Origin: Nocardia sp. BSTN01
GTDB taxonomy: Bacteria; Actinomycetota; Actinomycetes; Mycobacteriales; Mycobacteriaceae
Direction: 5' to 3'
Assembly (NCBI RefSeq): GCF_015354405.1
Contig: NZ_JADKYP010000003.1
Coordinates: 124,001 to 188,000 of the forward strand
Length of the DNA stretch: 64,000 bases
Each line of letters starts with the position of its first letter. Within the stretch, counting starts at the first letter, position 1. Made by a program: the position numbers and the translations under genes. The notes under the pieces are model-generated. The model had not been told where the DNA came from, searched no databases, and saw nothing but the letters and a program-made list of their open reading frames with translations. This document shows, one piece after another, positions 26,143 to 34,273 of the stretch.

Positions 26143-27114
26143 GTGACCAGTAAGTCGACGCCGGCCGTGGAGTTGACGGTCGGCGAGCATACGGTGCGGG
26201 TGTCGAATCCGGATCGGGTGTACTTCCCGGAGCTCGGGGCGACCAAACTCGATCTGGTGCAGTACTACCTGAGCGTCGGCGACGGAATCGTCAACGCCCT
26301 GCGGGACCGGCCGTGCATGCTGCACCGCTTCCCGAAGGGATTGCCGGGCGGGAAGGTCCATCAGAAGCGGCTCCCGGCGGGGGCGCCGGACTGGATTCCG
26401 ACCGTGCGCGTGCACTTTCCGCGCTACAACCGGCACGCGGACGAACTGTGCGTGCGGGAACTGGCGGACGTGATCTGGGCCGTGCAGATGTCGACGGTGG
26501 AGTTCCATCCGTGGAACTCGCGCCGCTTCGACACCGAGAAGCCGGACGAATGGCGCATCGATCTGGATCCGATGCCGGATTGCCCGTGGTCGCGGGTCCA
26601 GCGTGTCGCGGAGGTCGCGCACGAGGTCCTCGACGAGCTGGGCGCGGTCGGCTGGCCCAAGACCTCCGGCGGGCACGGCCTGCACATCTACGTGCGCATC
26701 GCGCCCGAGCACGGCTTCCAGCAGGTGCGCCGCGCCGCGCTGGCCTTCGCGCAAGAGGTCGAGCGCCGCGCCCCCGACGATGTGACCACCACGTGGTGGC
26801 GCCGCGATCGCGATCCGGCACTGCTGTTCGTCGACTACAACCAGAATGCCCGCGACCACACGATCGCCGCCGCCTACTCGGTACGCGGCAATGCGGCCGC
26901 GACCGTCTCGACCCCGGTGCGGTGGAACGAGATTCCCGAGATCGAACCGAACGACTTCACCATCAACACCGTCCCCGCCCGCTACGCCGAACTCCGCGAT
27001 CTGCACGCGGGTATCGACGACGCGGTCTTCGACCTGAATACGCTGCTGGAATGGGCCGACCGCGACCGGGTCGAGGTGGACCTCGACGAAGACGAAGGAG
27101 CATACGACGCATGA
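26143..27114 (+). CDS. LigD-type polymerase domain (primase-polymerase) protein
   Basis: A 323-residue stand-alone PolDom protein of the archaeo-eukaryotic primase superfamily. Metal-binding aspartates are in EWRIDLDPMP, and the TSGGHGLHIYV motif is the nucleotide-binding SGxHG. LHRFPKGLPGGKVHQKR is the DNA-end phosphate-binding region. In LigD this domain fills gaps with ribonucleotides in non-homologous end joining; mycobacteria also have free-standing versions (Rv3730c, Rv0269c, from memory). No ligase domain or Ku gene is in the window. A GTG start is likely leaderless: TATCGT (26130-26135) is 7 nt upstream. Overlaps the next gene by 4 bp (ATGA). Confidence 0.9.
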   Translation: MTSKSTPAVELTVGEHTVRVSNPDRVYFPELGATKLDLVQYYLSVGDGIVNALRDRPCMLHRFPKGLPGGKVHQKRLPAGAPDWIPTVRVHFPRYNRHADELCVRELADVIWAVQMSTVEFHPWNSRRFDTEKPDEWRIDLDPMPDCPWSRVQRVAEVAHEVLDELGAVGWPKTSGGHGLHIYVRIAPEHGFQQVRRAALAFAQEVERRAPDDVTTTWWRRDRDPALLFVDYNQNARDHTIAAAYSVRGNAAATVSTPVRWNEIPEIEPNDFTINTVPARYAELRDLHAGIDDAVFDLNTLLEWADRDRVEVDLDEDEGAYDA

Positions 27115-28040
27115 CCGGCGCAGCCCGCATCGCACTGGCACCGCTCACCAGTGACCTTCTGGAACAGGCGATCACCGGCGCGGGAGCGCGGCTTTCGGAG
27201 CTGAGCGACGCGCGGGCGCTGGTGTGGGACGGCGGTCCGAACGGATTTCCCGATCTGCCCGAGTCGATCGAATGGGTGCAGTTGTACTCGGCCGGGGTCG
27301 AGGAGTTCTTCGACGCCGGCATCTTCGAACGCCATCCGAACGTGATATTCACCTCGGCGGCAGGCGCTTTCGCCAAGAGCGTTGCCGAGGGCACGATGGC
27401 GCTGCTGCTCGCGGGCGTGCGTTACCTGCCGGAACACATCCGCGCCCACAGCTGGCGGCAGACCGAATTCTTTCCGCATATCGGCAGCTTGCGCGGGACG
27501 ACCGTCGCGGTGGTCGGCGCGGGCGGTATCGGCCGTGAGGTCATCGCCATGCTGGAGCCGTTCGGAGCCCGGGTGATCGCCGTCAATCGCTCCGGCCGCC
27601 CGATCGACGCCCCCAATGTGGTGGAAACGATTCCCGCGCAACGGATCTCGGAGATCTGGGCTCACACCGATCACGTGGTCGTCGCCGCGCCCGCGACCGA
27701 CGGCACCCGCCACCTGATCGGCAAGGACGAACTGACTCAGCTGAAACCGCATTCGTGGGTGATCAACGTCGCCCGCGGGTCCCTCATCGACACCGAAGCC
27801 CTGGTCGCCGCACTGCGGGAGGGCGCCATCGGCGGGGCGGGCCTGGACGTCACCGATCCCGAACCGCTTCCCGACGGCCATCCCCTCTGGGACCTCCCGA
27901 ATGTGATCATCACCCCGCACGATTCCAACCCGCCGCAGCTGCGGACGGCCGCCTTCGCCGACCACGTCGCCGCGAATGTCGCCCGCTTCGTACAGGGACG
28001 GGAGCTCGTCGCACGGATCGATCCGGAGGCCGGTTACTGA
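27111..28040 (+). CDS. D-isomer-specific 2-hydroxyacid dehydrogenase family protein
   Basis: A 309-residue NAD(P)-dependent dehydrogenase. It has the Rossmann motif VAVVGAGGIGREVIAML, catalytic Arg in NVARGSLIDTEAL, Glu in DPEPLPDGHPLW and His in ITPHDSNPP. The substrate-binding N-terminus is short, as in glyoxylate/hydroxypyruvate reductase-type members. The ATG overlaps the polymerase stop (ATGA), giving translational coupling. A link to DNA repair is not obvious; the pairing may be only transcriptional. Substrate not predictable. Confidence 0.9.
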   Translation: MTGAARIALAPLTSDLLEQAITGAGARLSELSDARALVWDGGPNGFPDLPESIEWVQLYSAGVEEFFDAGIFERHPNVIFTSAAGAFAKSVAEGTMALLLAGVRYLPEHIRAHSWRQTEFFPHIGSLRGTTVAVVGAGGIGREVIAMLEPFGARVIAVNRSGRPIDAPNVVETIPAQRISEIWAHTDHVVVAAPATDGTRHLIGKDELTQLKPHSWVINVARGSLIDTEALVAALREGAIGGAGLDVTDPEPLPDGHPLWDLPNVIITPHDSNPPQLRTAAFADHVAANVARFVQGRELVARIDPEAGY

Positions 28041-28114
28041 TCACCGCCCGTGCCGGTGACTACCGCAGGGGGATGTCCACCCCGTGCTCCGCGCGGCGGT
28101 TGGGAGTCCCCGCC

Positions 28115-28687
28115 ATGCCCGCCACGCTCAGCACGGAACGGAACGCGTCCGACCGCGCCGCGCTGCTCGACGCCGCCGAGGAGTTGATGTACGCGCATGG
28201 CGTGCAGGCCGTCGGGATGGATCGGATCCGCGACGCGTCCGGGCTGTCGCTGAAGCGGATCTACGCCCTGTATCCGACCAAGGAATACCTCGTCGTGGCG
28301 ATGCTGCGCCGCCGCGACGAACGGTGGCGACAGGCGCTGGCCCGGTACGTCGAACGCGTCGACGATCCGATCCGGCGTGTCGAGGCGATATTCCACTGGC
28401 TACGAGACTGGTTCGGCAAGCAGGGTTTTCGCGGTTGCGCGTGGATCAATATGCACGGCGAACTCGGTGCCGAGTCGCCGGCCGTCCGCGCGGAAGTGCG
28501 CGCACACAAGGCCGCCTTCCGCGACATGATCGCCGGCTGGGTCGCCGCCACCGGATCCGACGCCGCCGACGCGGTCTACCTGCTCGCCGAGGGAGCCATC
28601 GTCACCGCCGGTATCACCGGCGAGACGGCCGCCGCCTCGACCGCCGAAGTCGCTGCCGTGCAGATACTTTCGGCCAGCCGGCGGTGA
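28115..28687 (+). CDS. TetR-family transcriptional regulator
   Basis: A 190-residue regulator. Its N-terminal HTH is LLDAAEELMYAHGVQAVGMD...GLSLKRIYALYPTKEYLV, followed by a helical ligand domain (FHWLRDWFGKQGFRGCAWIN). GGGAG lies 8 nt before ATG 28115; an ATG at 28073 would add 14 residues but has no spaced ribosome site. Starts 74 bp after the dehydrogenase. The QGFRGCAWIN stretch is common in TetR proteins that control quinone/aldehyde detoxification. Not of the gamma-butyrolactone-receptor type by eye. Target unknown. Confidence 0.88.
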   Translation: MPATLSTERNASDRAALLDAAEELMYAHGVQAVGMDRIRDASGLSLKRIYALYPTKEYLVVAMLRRRDERWRQALARYVERVDDPIRRVEAIFHWLRDWFGKQGFRGCAWINMHGELGAESPAVRAEVRAHKAAFRDMIAGWVAATGSDAADAVYLLAEGAIVTAGITGETAAASTAEVAAVQILSASRR

Positions 28688-28696
28688 CCGGAGGGC

Positions 28697-28996
28697 TCAG
28701 CTCGGCTCGTAGGTGAGGCAGCGGGCCGGATCGTCCCCCGACCCCGGGCCCACACGGATGTCACTGGCGGTGCATTCGAGCGCGACGTTGTGCGAGCAGT
28801 CGGCGCGCTGACACGCTCCGACCATGCTGGTGACCCGGTCCAGACCGCCCTTCACCGACAGCGGAATGAAGGTTTCGCAATCCGCACTGCCGTTGGTGCC
28901 GGCGACATTGATCGCGAACGCATGGCAGCCGTCATGATTGTACGAACAGTTGCTGACAGTGCACTCACTGACGTGGGGCATCTCCATCGTGGTCAT
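28697..28996 (-). CDS. DUF1540 cysteine-rich small protein, probably iron-regulated
   Basis: A 99-residue protein with two DUF1540 repeats: HVSECTVSNCSYNHDGCHAF with AINVAG after it, and GACQRADCSHNVALECTASD ending DIRVG. Each has Cys-x4-Cys-x6-Cys, suggesting metal binding or disulfides. A further Cys lies between the repeats (SADCETF) and another near the end (RCLTYEPS). GGGAGGC is 6 nt before ATG 28996. An IdeR-like box lies 71-89 bp upstream. The function of DUF1540 proteins is not known to me. The iron link is inferred from the box. Confidence 0.85.
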   Translation of the reverse strand: MTTMEMPHVSECTVSNCSYNHDGCHAFAINVAGTNGSADCETFIPLSVKGGLDRVTSMVGACQRADCSHNVALECTASDIRVGPGSGDDPARCLTYEPS

Positions 28997-29523
28997 ACGA
29001 AGCCTCCCATATCTCGGCACTTCTCCTGACCTGATCACCCTATGCGCGACATCGCGGGAATAAAAGCCAGGTCAGGCTGACCTAATCGAACACAAACGCA
29101 CACGGAAGAGGTAGGCGAAGCGCGTCCAAGCAACGCTCGGCGATGTGATAGCCAGAACATTGCCAATGTGGTTCGGCAGCGTTCGCGATGCACGCACGCC
29201 ACCGATGCAGCCCGGGCCCGGCAGCGGTGGATGCGGCGGGTCACGACTCGTCGCCATGCCGAGGGGGACAAATGGGACGCGCGACGCCTCCCATACCCCG
29301 CGGCAACTCTCGGCCGACCCACATTTCATTCGATCGCGGTAGCCGATTCGGGGACTACTGCGGCATCGGCCCGATTTCCCTATCGGCCCCTGTCAGCACA
29401 TCGTCACAGTGGAGGCACCTTCAGCCCGACGTTCAGGGCCGGCGGATCGAAGATACGGCGACGCTCCCGCTGACGCCGTAGGCTGCGGAGCGGGACCCTG
29501 TCCGCCTCTCGGAGGAGTTGTGC
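28997..29523. other. Intergenic region of 527 bp
   Basis: It holds the DUF1540 promoter and the iron box on its left side. The rest (29090-29510) shows no convincing coding frame, RNA gene or repeat, and is less GC-rich in patches (29040-29110). GGAGGAG for the methyltransferase is at 29510-29516. Confidence 0.5.
29067..29085 (-). promoter_or_regulatory. IdeR/DtxR-type iron box
   Basis: CCAGGTCAGGCTGACCTAA is a near-perfect dyad (AGGTCAG-G-CTGACCT) matching the IdeR consensus TTAGGTTAGGCTAACCTAA at 15 of 19 positions. A minus-strand -10-like TAGGGT is at 29037-29042, so the box sits just upstream of a plausible -35 for the DUF1540 gene. Upstream placement could give either repression or IdeR activation. 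Confidence 0.6.
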
Positions 29524-30618
29524 ATGGTGTTCGGGTTACCGAAATTGCCGCCGCTACCGCTGGTGCGGGCCGTCGGGACCGTTCGGTACGCGCTGGGCGA
29601 AGCCTATCGGCGGCTGGCGCCGGCGCCGCTGTCGTTGATGGAGTTGCTGGCAGCGGGCTGGTTGGCGCAGGCCATTCATGCGGCGGCGGCACTGGGCATC
29701 GCCGATGAACTGGCGCGGGGGCCGCTCACCGGTGCGGAACTGGCGCGGCGGGTGGGTGCGGACGAGGACGCGCTGCGCCGGTTGTTGCGGCTGCTGATCA
29801 GTCACGGCATCTTCGCGCAGCGCCGCGACGGGCGCTACGCGCTGACCCCGCCCGCCCGGGCCCTGTGCCGCGACTCCCCGGAATCGCTGCGTGATGCCGC
29901 CCTGTTCTTCGGGTCGGCCACGCATCGGGCGCATTGGACGCATGTGGTCGACGCGGTACGCACGGGAAATCCGGTCGGGCCGCAGGTGGACGGCGCTCCC
30001 TTCTTCGAATACATCCGCACCGACCGCCGATTCGGCGACCTGTTCGACCGCGCGATGACCAGCATCGGATCGCTCACCACGGAATCATTGTTCGCCGCTT
30101 ATGATTTCGGCTGCTTCTCGACGATCGTCGACGTGGGCGGCGGGCACGGCGCGATGCTCACCGAAATCCTCTCGCGCGCCCCCGGAACCCGGGGCGTGCT
30201 GTTCGATCTGCCCGATGTGGTGGCCGGTGCGGCGGAGCGCTTCGCGGCCGCGGGATTCGACGGGCGGGCCGAGGTGGCGCCGGGATCCTTCTTCGAATCG
30301 GTTCCGGCGGGCGCGCAGGCGTACCTGCTCAAACATGTGATTCACGATTGGCCGGATACGCGTGCCGAACAGATCCTGCGGACCGTGCGCGCCGCGATGC
30401 CGTCCCACGCTCGGTTGATCATCGTGGAAATCGTGCTGCCCCAGGACAATCGCCCGCATCCGGGCAAGTACACCGACCTGGAGATGCTGATCAACAGTGG
30501 CGGTCGCGAGCGCACCGCCGGTGACTACCGCGCCCTGCTCGCACGCTGCGGTTTCGCGCTGACACGCATCACCGAGACGGTGTCACCGGAATCCGTGATC
30601 GAGGCCCGGCCGGTGTAG
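29524..30618 (+). CDS. SAM-dependent O-methyltransferase (COMT-like)
   Basis: A 364-residue protein. Residues ~35-110 form a winged-helix dimerisation domain (LADEL...GADEDALRRLLRLLISHG). Then a class I methyltransferase fold: motif I VDVGGGHGAML, motif II GVLFDLPDVV, the DWPD-type catalytic segment LKHVIHDWPD and the C-terminal ERTAGDYRALLARCGF. The family methylates hydroxyls of phenolic or polyketide products, often in antibiotic clusters. GGAGGAG lies 7 nt before ATG. Transcribed convergently with the DUF4254/biosynthetic genes; may tailor the same product (speculative). Confidence 0.88.
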   Translation: MVFGLPKLPPLPLVRAVGTVRYALGEAYRRLAPAPLSLMELLAAGWLAQAIHAAAALGIADELARGPLTGAELARRVGADEDALRRLLRLLISHGIFAQRRDGRYALTPPARALCRDSPESLRDAALFFGSATHRAHWTHVVDAVRTGNPVGPQVDGAPFFEYIRTDRRFGDLFDRAMTSIGSLTTESLFAAYDFGCFSTIVDVGGGHGAMLTEILSRAPGTRGVLFDLPDVVAGAAERFAAAGFDGRAEVAPGSFFESVPAGAQAYLLKHVIHDWPDTRAEQILRTVRAAMPSHARLIIVEIVLPQDNRPHPGKYTDLEMLINSGGRERTAGDYRALLARCGFALTRITETVSPESVIEARPV

Positions 30619-30629
30619 GACCGCCCGCG

Positions 30630-31190
30630 TCATCGCGCACCGCGCGGACGCCGGCGCGGGCGAGCGTTGCCGACGTGCTGCTCGACCAGTTCGCCCCACC
30701 AGTCGGCCAGTGAGCCGACCAGAAACCATGCGGCCCTGACTCGTTCGTCCCCGACCGTCTCGGCGTCGCGCAGCAGGACGGTGGCGCGGACCTGAGCGGC
30801 GGCGAGTCCGTCGACGGCCGCACCGAGGGAACGCGGATGGGCCGCGGCGGCGGTGCGGTCGCTGACCCAGCGGTCGATCTGGACGACGATTTCCCTTCTG
30901 CGACAGTCGATCTCCGCCGCGCGAACCGGCGAGCGACGGCGGACGAGGTGAAGTTCGGCCAGTTGGCGGGTGGCCCGGGTGACCGGGTGGTCGTCGGCCT
31001 GGTCGCCGAGATGGCCACAGCAGGCGGCGAGAAGTTCATGGGCGCCGGGAATCTCGGGATGGAATTCGGCGGCCGTGCCCGGGGCGCCCGTCCCCACGGC
31101 GCCCCGGTCCACCGCGGCGGCGCACCGGCCGCGCAGCCCGCCCGGGCCGGTCCGCGCGGCGCGGCCGTACGGCTGCGAGGCGGCGGACAT
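30630..31190 (-). CDS. DUF4254 family protein
   Basis: A 186-residue helical protein. The family pattern is RQLAELHLVRRRSPVRAAEI, RREIVVQIDRWVSDRT, LGAAVDGLAAAQVRATVLLR and AWFLVGSLADWWGELVEQHV, with a basic C-terminal tail (RPRRRPRGAR). Function unknown; such proteins are common in Nocardia and Mycobacterium. GGAGG is 6 nt before ATG. It lies 235 bp downstream of the seven-gene biosynthetic operon on the same strand; whether they share a transcript is unclear. Confidence 0.7.
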   Translation of the reverse strand: MSAASQPYGRAARTGPGGLRGRCAAAVDRGAVGTGAPGTAAEFHPEIPGAHELLAACCGHLGDQADDHPVTRATRQLAELHLVRRRSPVRAAEIDCRRREIVVQIDRWVSDRTAAAAHPRSLGAAVDGLAAAQVRATVLLRDAETVGDERVRAAWFLVGSLADWWGELVEQHVGNARPRRRPRGAR

Positions 31191-31425
31191 CGGATACCTC
31201 CGGAAGGGTCGTGGTTGCACCCGACGCCACGAACGAGACACCGGACCGCGAGCCCGACGCGGCAAGGGCAAACCGCGCCGGATCCGGTGTGCCGCACGAT
31301 GCGAAGGGGGCAATCCTGCGGCGCCGGGTGCTACTTCCCAGCGTGCGCGCTCGCGGCGGCCCGGTCACTGCCCTTTCAGTGGCCTTCCGATGCCCCTGGG
31401 CCTGAGCCCCTGCCCGCCGTGGGAA

Positions 31426-32421
31426 CTATCGCCAGGTCACGGCGGTGACGATGAGAATCAGATACAACACCAGTACGAATACCACAGCCGGGACAACGGG
31501 ATACGCGCGGGTGGCCGAATCCGCCCCGCCCGCAGCGAGCGACGCCGAGCCGTATCGCGCGGGCTCGGACGACGGAACCGGTGGCCGCATCGGTTCCGGG
31601 ACGCGAGTCAGGAACGATCCGGCCGCGAGGACCGGAAGTAGTAACAATCCCACTGGTGTCCACGCCGGCAACGCCCACGGCAGCGGACGCTCCCACGGCC
31701 GGCTCAGCGCCACGTCCGCACCGACCGCGAGGGCCGCGCATCCCACAATCGCGACGACACTCCCCCGCCGCCCCAGGACATTCGAGTAGTACCACTGCCC
31801 GGGGCGCGGGTCCGCCGCCGTCTTGCGCGCGAATTCGAAATGGAGGAAGGCGCCCGCGAAGATCAGCGCGACCCAGGCTGTCCGCCATCCGGATTCGACC
31901 TGCCCGGTGTCGATCGCCGAACGCACGAGGTACGCGATGATCCACAGCTGCACCGGGTAGGTCACGGCCAGATTCAGCAGCAGAGAGCCGCGAATCCGCG
32001 CCGATACGCTCTCCAGCCCCCACAGCGCGAGGCCGTACCCCATCGCCGCGACGACGAGAACCGCCGACCACCACGACAGCAGCGACGACACCACGGTCAG
32101 CAGCACCGCGAGCGACCCGATCGCACCCCACAATTCGCCGACGCTCACGGCTCCCGTGACCAGCGGCCGGTCCGGGTTGTGCACCCGGTCGTAGTCGAGG
32201 TCCTTGATCTCGTCCACCATGCGCAGAAACAGCAGCAGCACCGCGACGACGACGATCCGCACCGCGGTAGCCCATCCCGGGCGCCACGCGGAATCCGGAT
32301 GCGACACCACCGCCGCGGTGCCCTCCACCGCGGCGACGAACATGACCGCGTAGAGCAGATGATGCGTTTCGTACCGCGCGGCGGTGAAGCGCGCGATCCG
32401 CGGGACGGAACCGCTCAGCAT
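31426..32421 (-). CDS. UbiA-family prenyltransferase
   Basis: A 331-residue membrane protein with about 8-9 hydrophobic helices. The first Asp-rich motif is VDEIKDLDYDRVHNPDRP, which in UbiA enzymes binds the Mg2+-prenyl diphosphate; the second is weak (ARKTAADPRPGQ). UbiA enzymes transfer a polyprenyl or geranylgeranyl group to an aromatic or lipid acceptor. An inserted Pro/Ser-rich loop (~residues 275-310) precedes the last helix. The ATG overlaps the AfsA-like stop by 7 bp. Last gene of the overlapping operon, so it probably acts on that pathway's product. Acceptor unknown. Confidence 0.88.
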   Translation of the reverse strand: MLSGSVPRIARFTAARYETHHLLYAVMFVAAVEGTAAVVSHPDSAWRPGWATAVRIVVVAVLLLFLRMVDEIKDLDYDRVHNPDRPLVTGAVSVGELWGAIGSLAVLLTVVSSLLSWWSAVLVVAAMGYGLALWGLESVSARIRGSLLLNLAVTYPVQLWIIAYLVRSAIDTGQVESGWRTAWVALIFAGAFLHFEFARKTAADPRPGQWYYSNVLGRRGSVVAIVGCAALAVGADVALSRPWERPLPWALPAWTPVGLLLLPVLAAGSFLTRVPEPMRPPVPSSEPARYGSASLAAGGADSATRAYPVVPAVVFVLVLYLILIVTAVTWR

Positions 32422-33374
32422 TCCGCCTCGTCGGTGTCGTAGCGCAGGCCGATACGGGCGGCCACCGCACCGCACTGGTTGATTTCGCAATCGACCTGTC
32501 CCGGAACGTCATCCGAGGCACGGGCCACACATTCGGCGCGGTGGTCCAGCTCCACGAACCGCTCGAAGGAACTGGAAACCCCGATCAGCCGGCCCGGTTC
32601 GGACACCGCCATCGCGGTGACCGTCTGACGTGCCGCCTCGAGCAGCACACTGCCGGGGACGTGATCCACGGCGTGGTCGAACAGGATCGGATGTCCGGTG
32701 TCGATCGCCAGCTCGGCGACCGCGGCCGCGCCGACCCGCCGCATCGGGCCGATCACCACATTGCGCCCGTTGGCCCGGCCCACATCGACCGCCGCGGCCG
32801 ACTGCCCGGGCGGCAGCGCCGCGCCGATGTCGCCGAGGCCCAGCCCGGTACGCAACCCGCCGCGCAGCGCCTCCCACCGCGACGGCGACACCCAGGTGAA
32901 GGATCCGTCCACGATCATCAGCGGCTCACCGCCGCATTCGATGTCGAGCACCATATCCACCCCCTGCAGGACCTCGCCGCGCCGATGTCGGCGGGAAATC
33001 TGCACCGACATCACCAGATCCGCGGGCGCGGGCCCGATCACCCAGCTGTCGCTCTCCGCGACGGCACCGTTGAAGGTGCGCACCACGAATCCGAAATCCT
33101 CTGGCACACCGAAGTATTCGTGCGTGAGAGCGATCGCCGCCTGCCGGGCGGCCTCCATCACCAGCATGGGATCGTAGGTGCCGTCCCACGGCGCCAGGTG
33201 GTCGCCGTAGAAGGCGTGCATGCGGGGTAGCTGGGCGCCGACCACGAATTCGTCGGACCGCGCGGCGTGCAGCGAGGTGACGAAGACCTCGGAAACCGCA
33301 CAGCGGTGGGCGAGATGCCGGGAGATGGTGTGCACATGGCTCGCGGTCGGGATGGTCGCGGTGTCGATCGTCAT
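32415..33374 (-). CDS. AfsA-family hotdog protein (gamma-butyrolactone synthase-like)
   Basis: A 319-residue protein with two hotdog repeats. Family hallmarks are HRCAVSEVFVTSLHAARSDE followed by FVVGAQLPRMHAFYGDH (first repeat), and HPILFDHAVDHVPGSVLLEA (second repeat). AfsA of Streptomyces joins a beta-ketoacyl-ACP to dihydroxyacetone phosphate, starting A-factor synthesis. Here the presence of a dedicated ACP and acyl-AMP ligase in the same operon would supply the acyl-ACP. No ArpA-type receptor gene is nearby. Overlaps its neighbours by 4 bp upstream and 7 bp downstream. A role in signal synthesis is inferred. Confidence 0.88.
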   Translation of the reverse strand: MTIDTATIPTASHVHTISRHLAHRCAVSEVFVTSLHAARSDEFVVGAQLPRMHAFYGDHLAPWDGTYDPMLVMEAARQAAIALTHEYFGVPEDFGFVVRTFNGAVAESDSWVIGPAPADLVMSVQISRRHRRGEVLQGVDMVLDIECGGEPLMIVDGSFTWVSPSRWEALRGGLRTGLGLGDIGAALPPGQSAAAVDVGRANGRNVVIGPMRRVGAAAVAELAIDTGHPILFDHAVDHVPGSVLLEAARQTVTAMAVSEPGRLIGVSSSFERFVELDHRAECVARASDDVPGQVDCEINQCGAVAARIGLRYDTDEAEC

Positions 33375-34273
33375 GGTCGTGCCTCCAACCAGTCGTGTGC
33401 GGATACCGGGGGCAGGATCTGGCGCCGCCCGCCGTTGCGCATGGGCAGTACGTGGGAACCGAGGACGATGGCTGACCAGGGATCGATCGCGCGGCCGGTA
33501 GCCCAGGCGCGGCGCAACAGCAGCGCACAGTCCTCGTCGCGATCCGGATCGAAGTCCGCCGGAACATCACCGACGTCGGCGCGCAGACGCGCGACGGCGG
33601 CCGACCGACCGAAATCCCGTGCGGGAGTGCGGGAGTACAGCTCCGCGGCGCAGGCGGCGGCTTCGACACCGCGGTCCCTCCCGGACTCGATCTCCCGCAG
33701 CACCCGCGCACGGGTGTCGGTGTCGAAGTAGATCGCGAACTCGCGCAGCACGTCGGCAGGATCGTCGGGCGAATGCACCAGATTCAGCAGGTAGCTGTAT
33801 CTGCCCAGCAGATAGCGCAATTCACCGGGTTGCCGCTTGCCCGGATCGGTGGGGCCCTTGGCCGCCGTGAGCCGCACCGAGGTCGGCAGCGCGGCGGCTT
33901 CGCCGGAGACGACCAGGATCAGCGCATCGGAGATCTCGGTCAGCAGATCGGCGAGCCGCCGTCGCTCCGGCGAAGCGATATTCCACGCGAAGTACCACAA
34001 CGCGCGCACCAGATGCCGGTCCACCGCGCAGATGCGCGCCGCGACGACACGAAAATCGTTGTCCCGCAACCACCGCAGGGTCGGTTCGACGGCCCGCGCC
34101 ACGACCGCGTCCGGTTTCAGCAGCAGCAGCGAGTATCGGCGGGAGAAATCGGCCGCATCGAGTCCGGCCGCACCGAGTTCGTCGACCGTCTCCTGAACGT
34201 AGGTGTCTTCGGCATAGGCGGCCGCCTTGTCCGGCAGCGGGGTCGACGCCGCCAGCAGTTGCGCCAGATTCAT
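33371..34273 (-). CDS. Nucleoside-diphosphate-kinase-like protein
   Basis: A 300-residue protein with an NDK-type core. LLLLKPDAVVARAVEPTLRW matches the KPDA strand/helix; LRDNDFRVVAARICAVDRH follows. GELRYLLGRYSYLLNLVHSP keeps the active-site His (His167), as in the NVIHGSD loop of true NDK, but G-S-D becomes S-P-D-D. The second half (~residues 180-300) has no NDK counterpart. It is very different from the housekeeping Ndk at 52.6 kb. GGGAGGC is 6 nt before ATG. It may move a phosphate on a nucleotide or pathway intermediate, or be only structurally related. Confidence 0.75.
   Translation of the reverse strand: MNLAQLLAASTPLPDKAAAYAEDTYVQETVDELGAAGLDAADFSRRYSLLLLKPDAVVARAVEPTLRWLRDNDFRVVAARICAVDRHLVRALWYFAWNIASPERRRLADLLTEISDALILVVSGEAAALPTSVRLTAAKGPTDPGKRQPGELRYLLGRYSYLLNLVHSPDDPADVLREFAIYFDTDTRARVLREIESGRDRGVEAAACAAELYSRTPARDFGRSAAVARLRADVGDVPADFDPDRDEDCALLLRRAWATGRAIDPWSAIVLGSHVLPMRNGGRRQILPPVSAHDWLEARP

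Noticed and set aside
28115-28687. This TetR gene as the missing butyrolactone receptor for the AfsA-like enzyme
   Set aside because: Its ligand-domain motifs are not ArpA-like by eye, and it is 4 kb away in another transcription unit.
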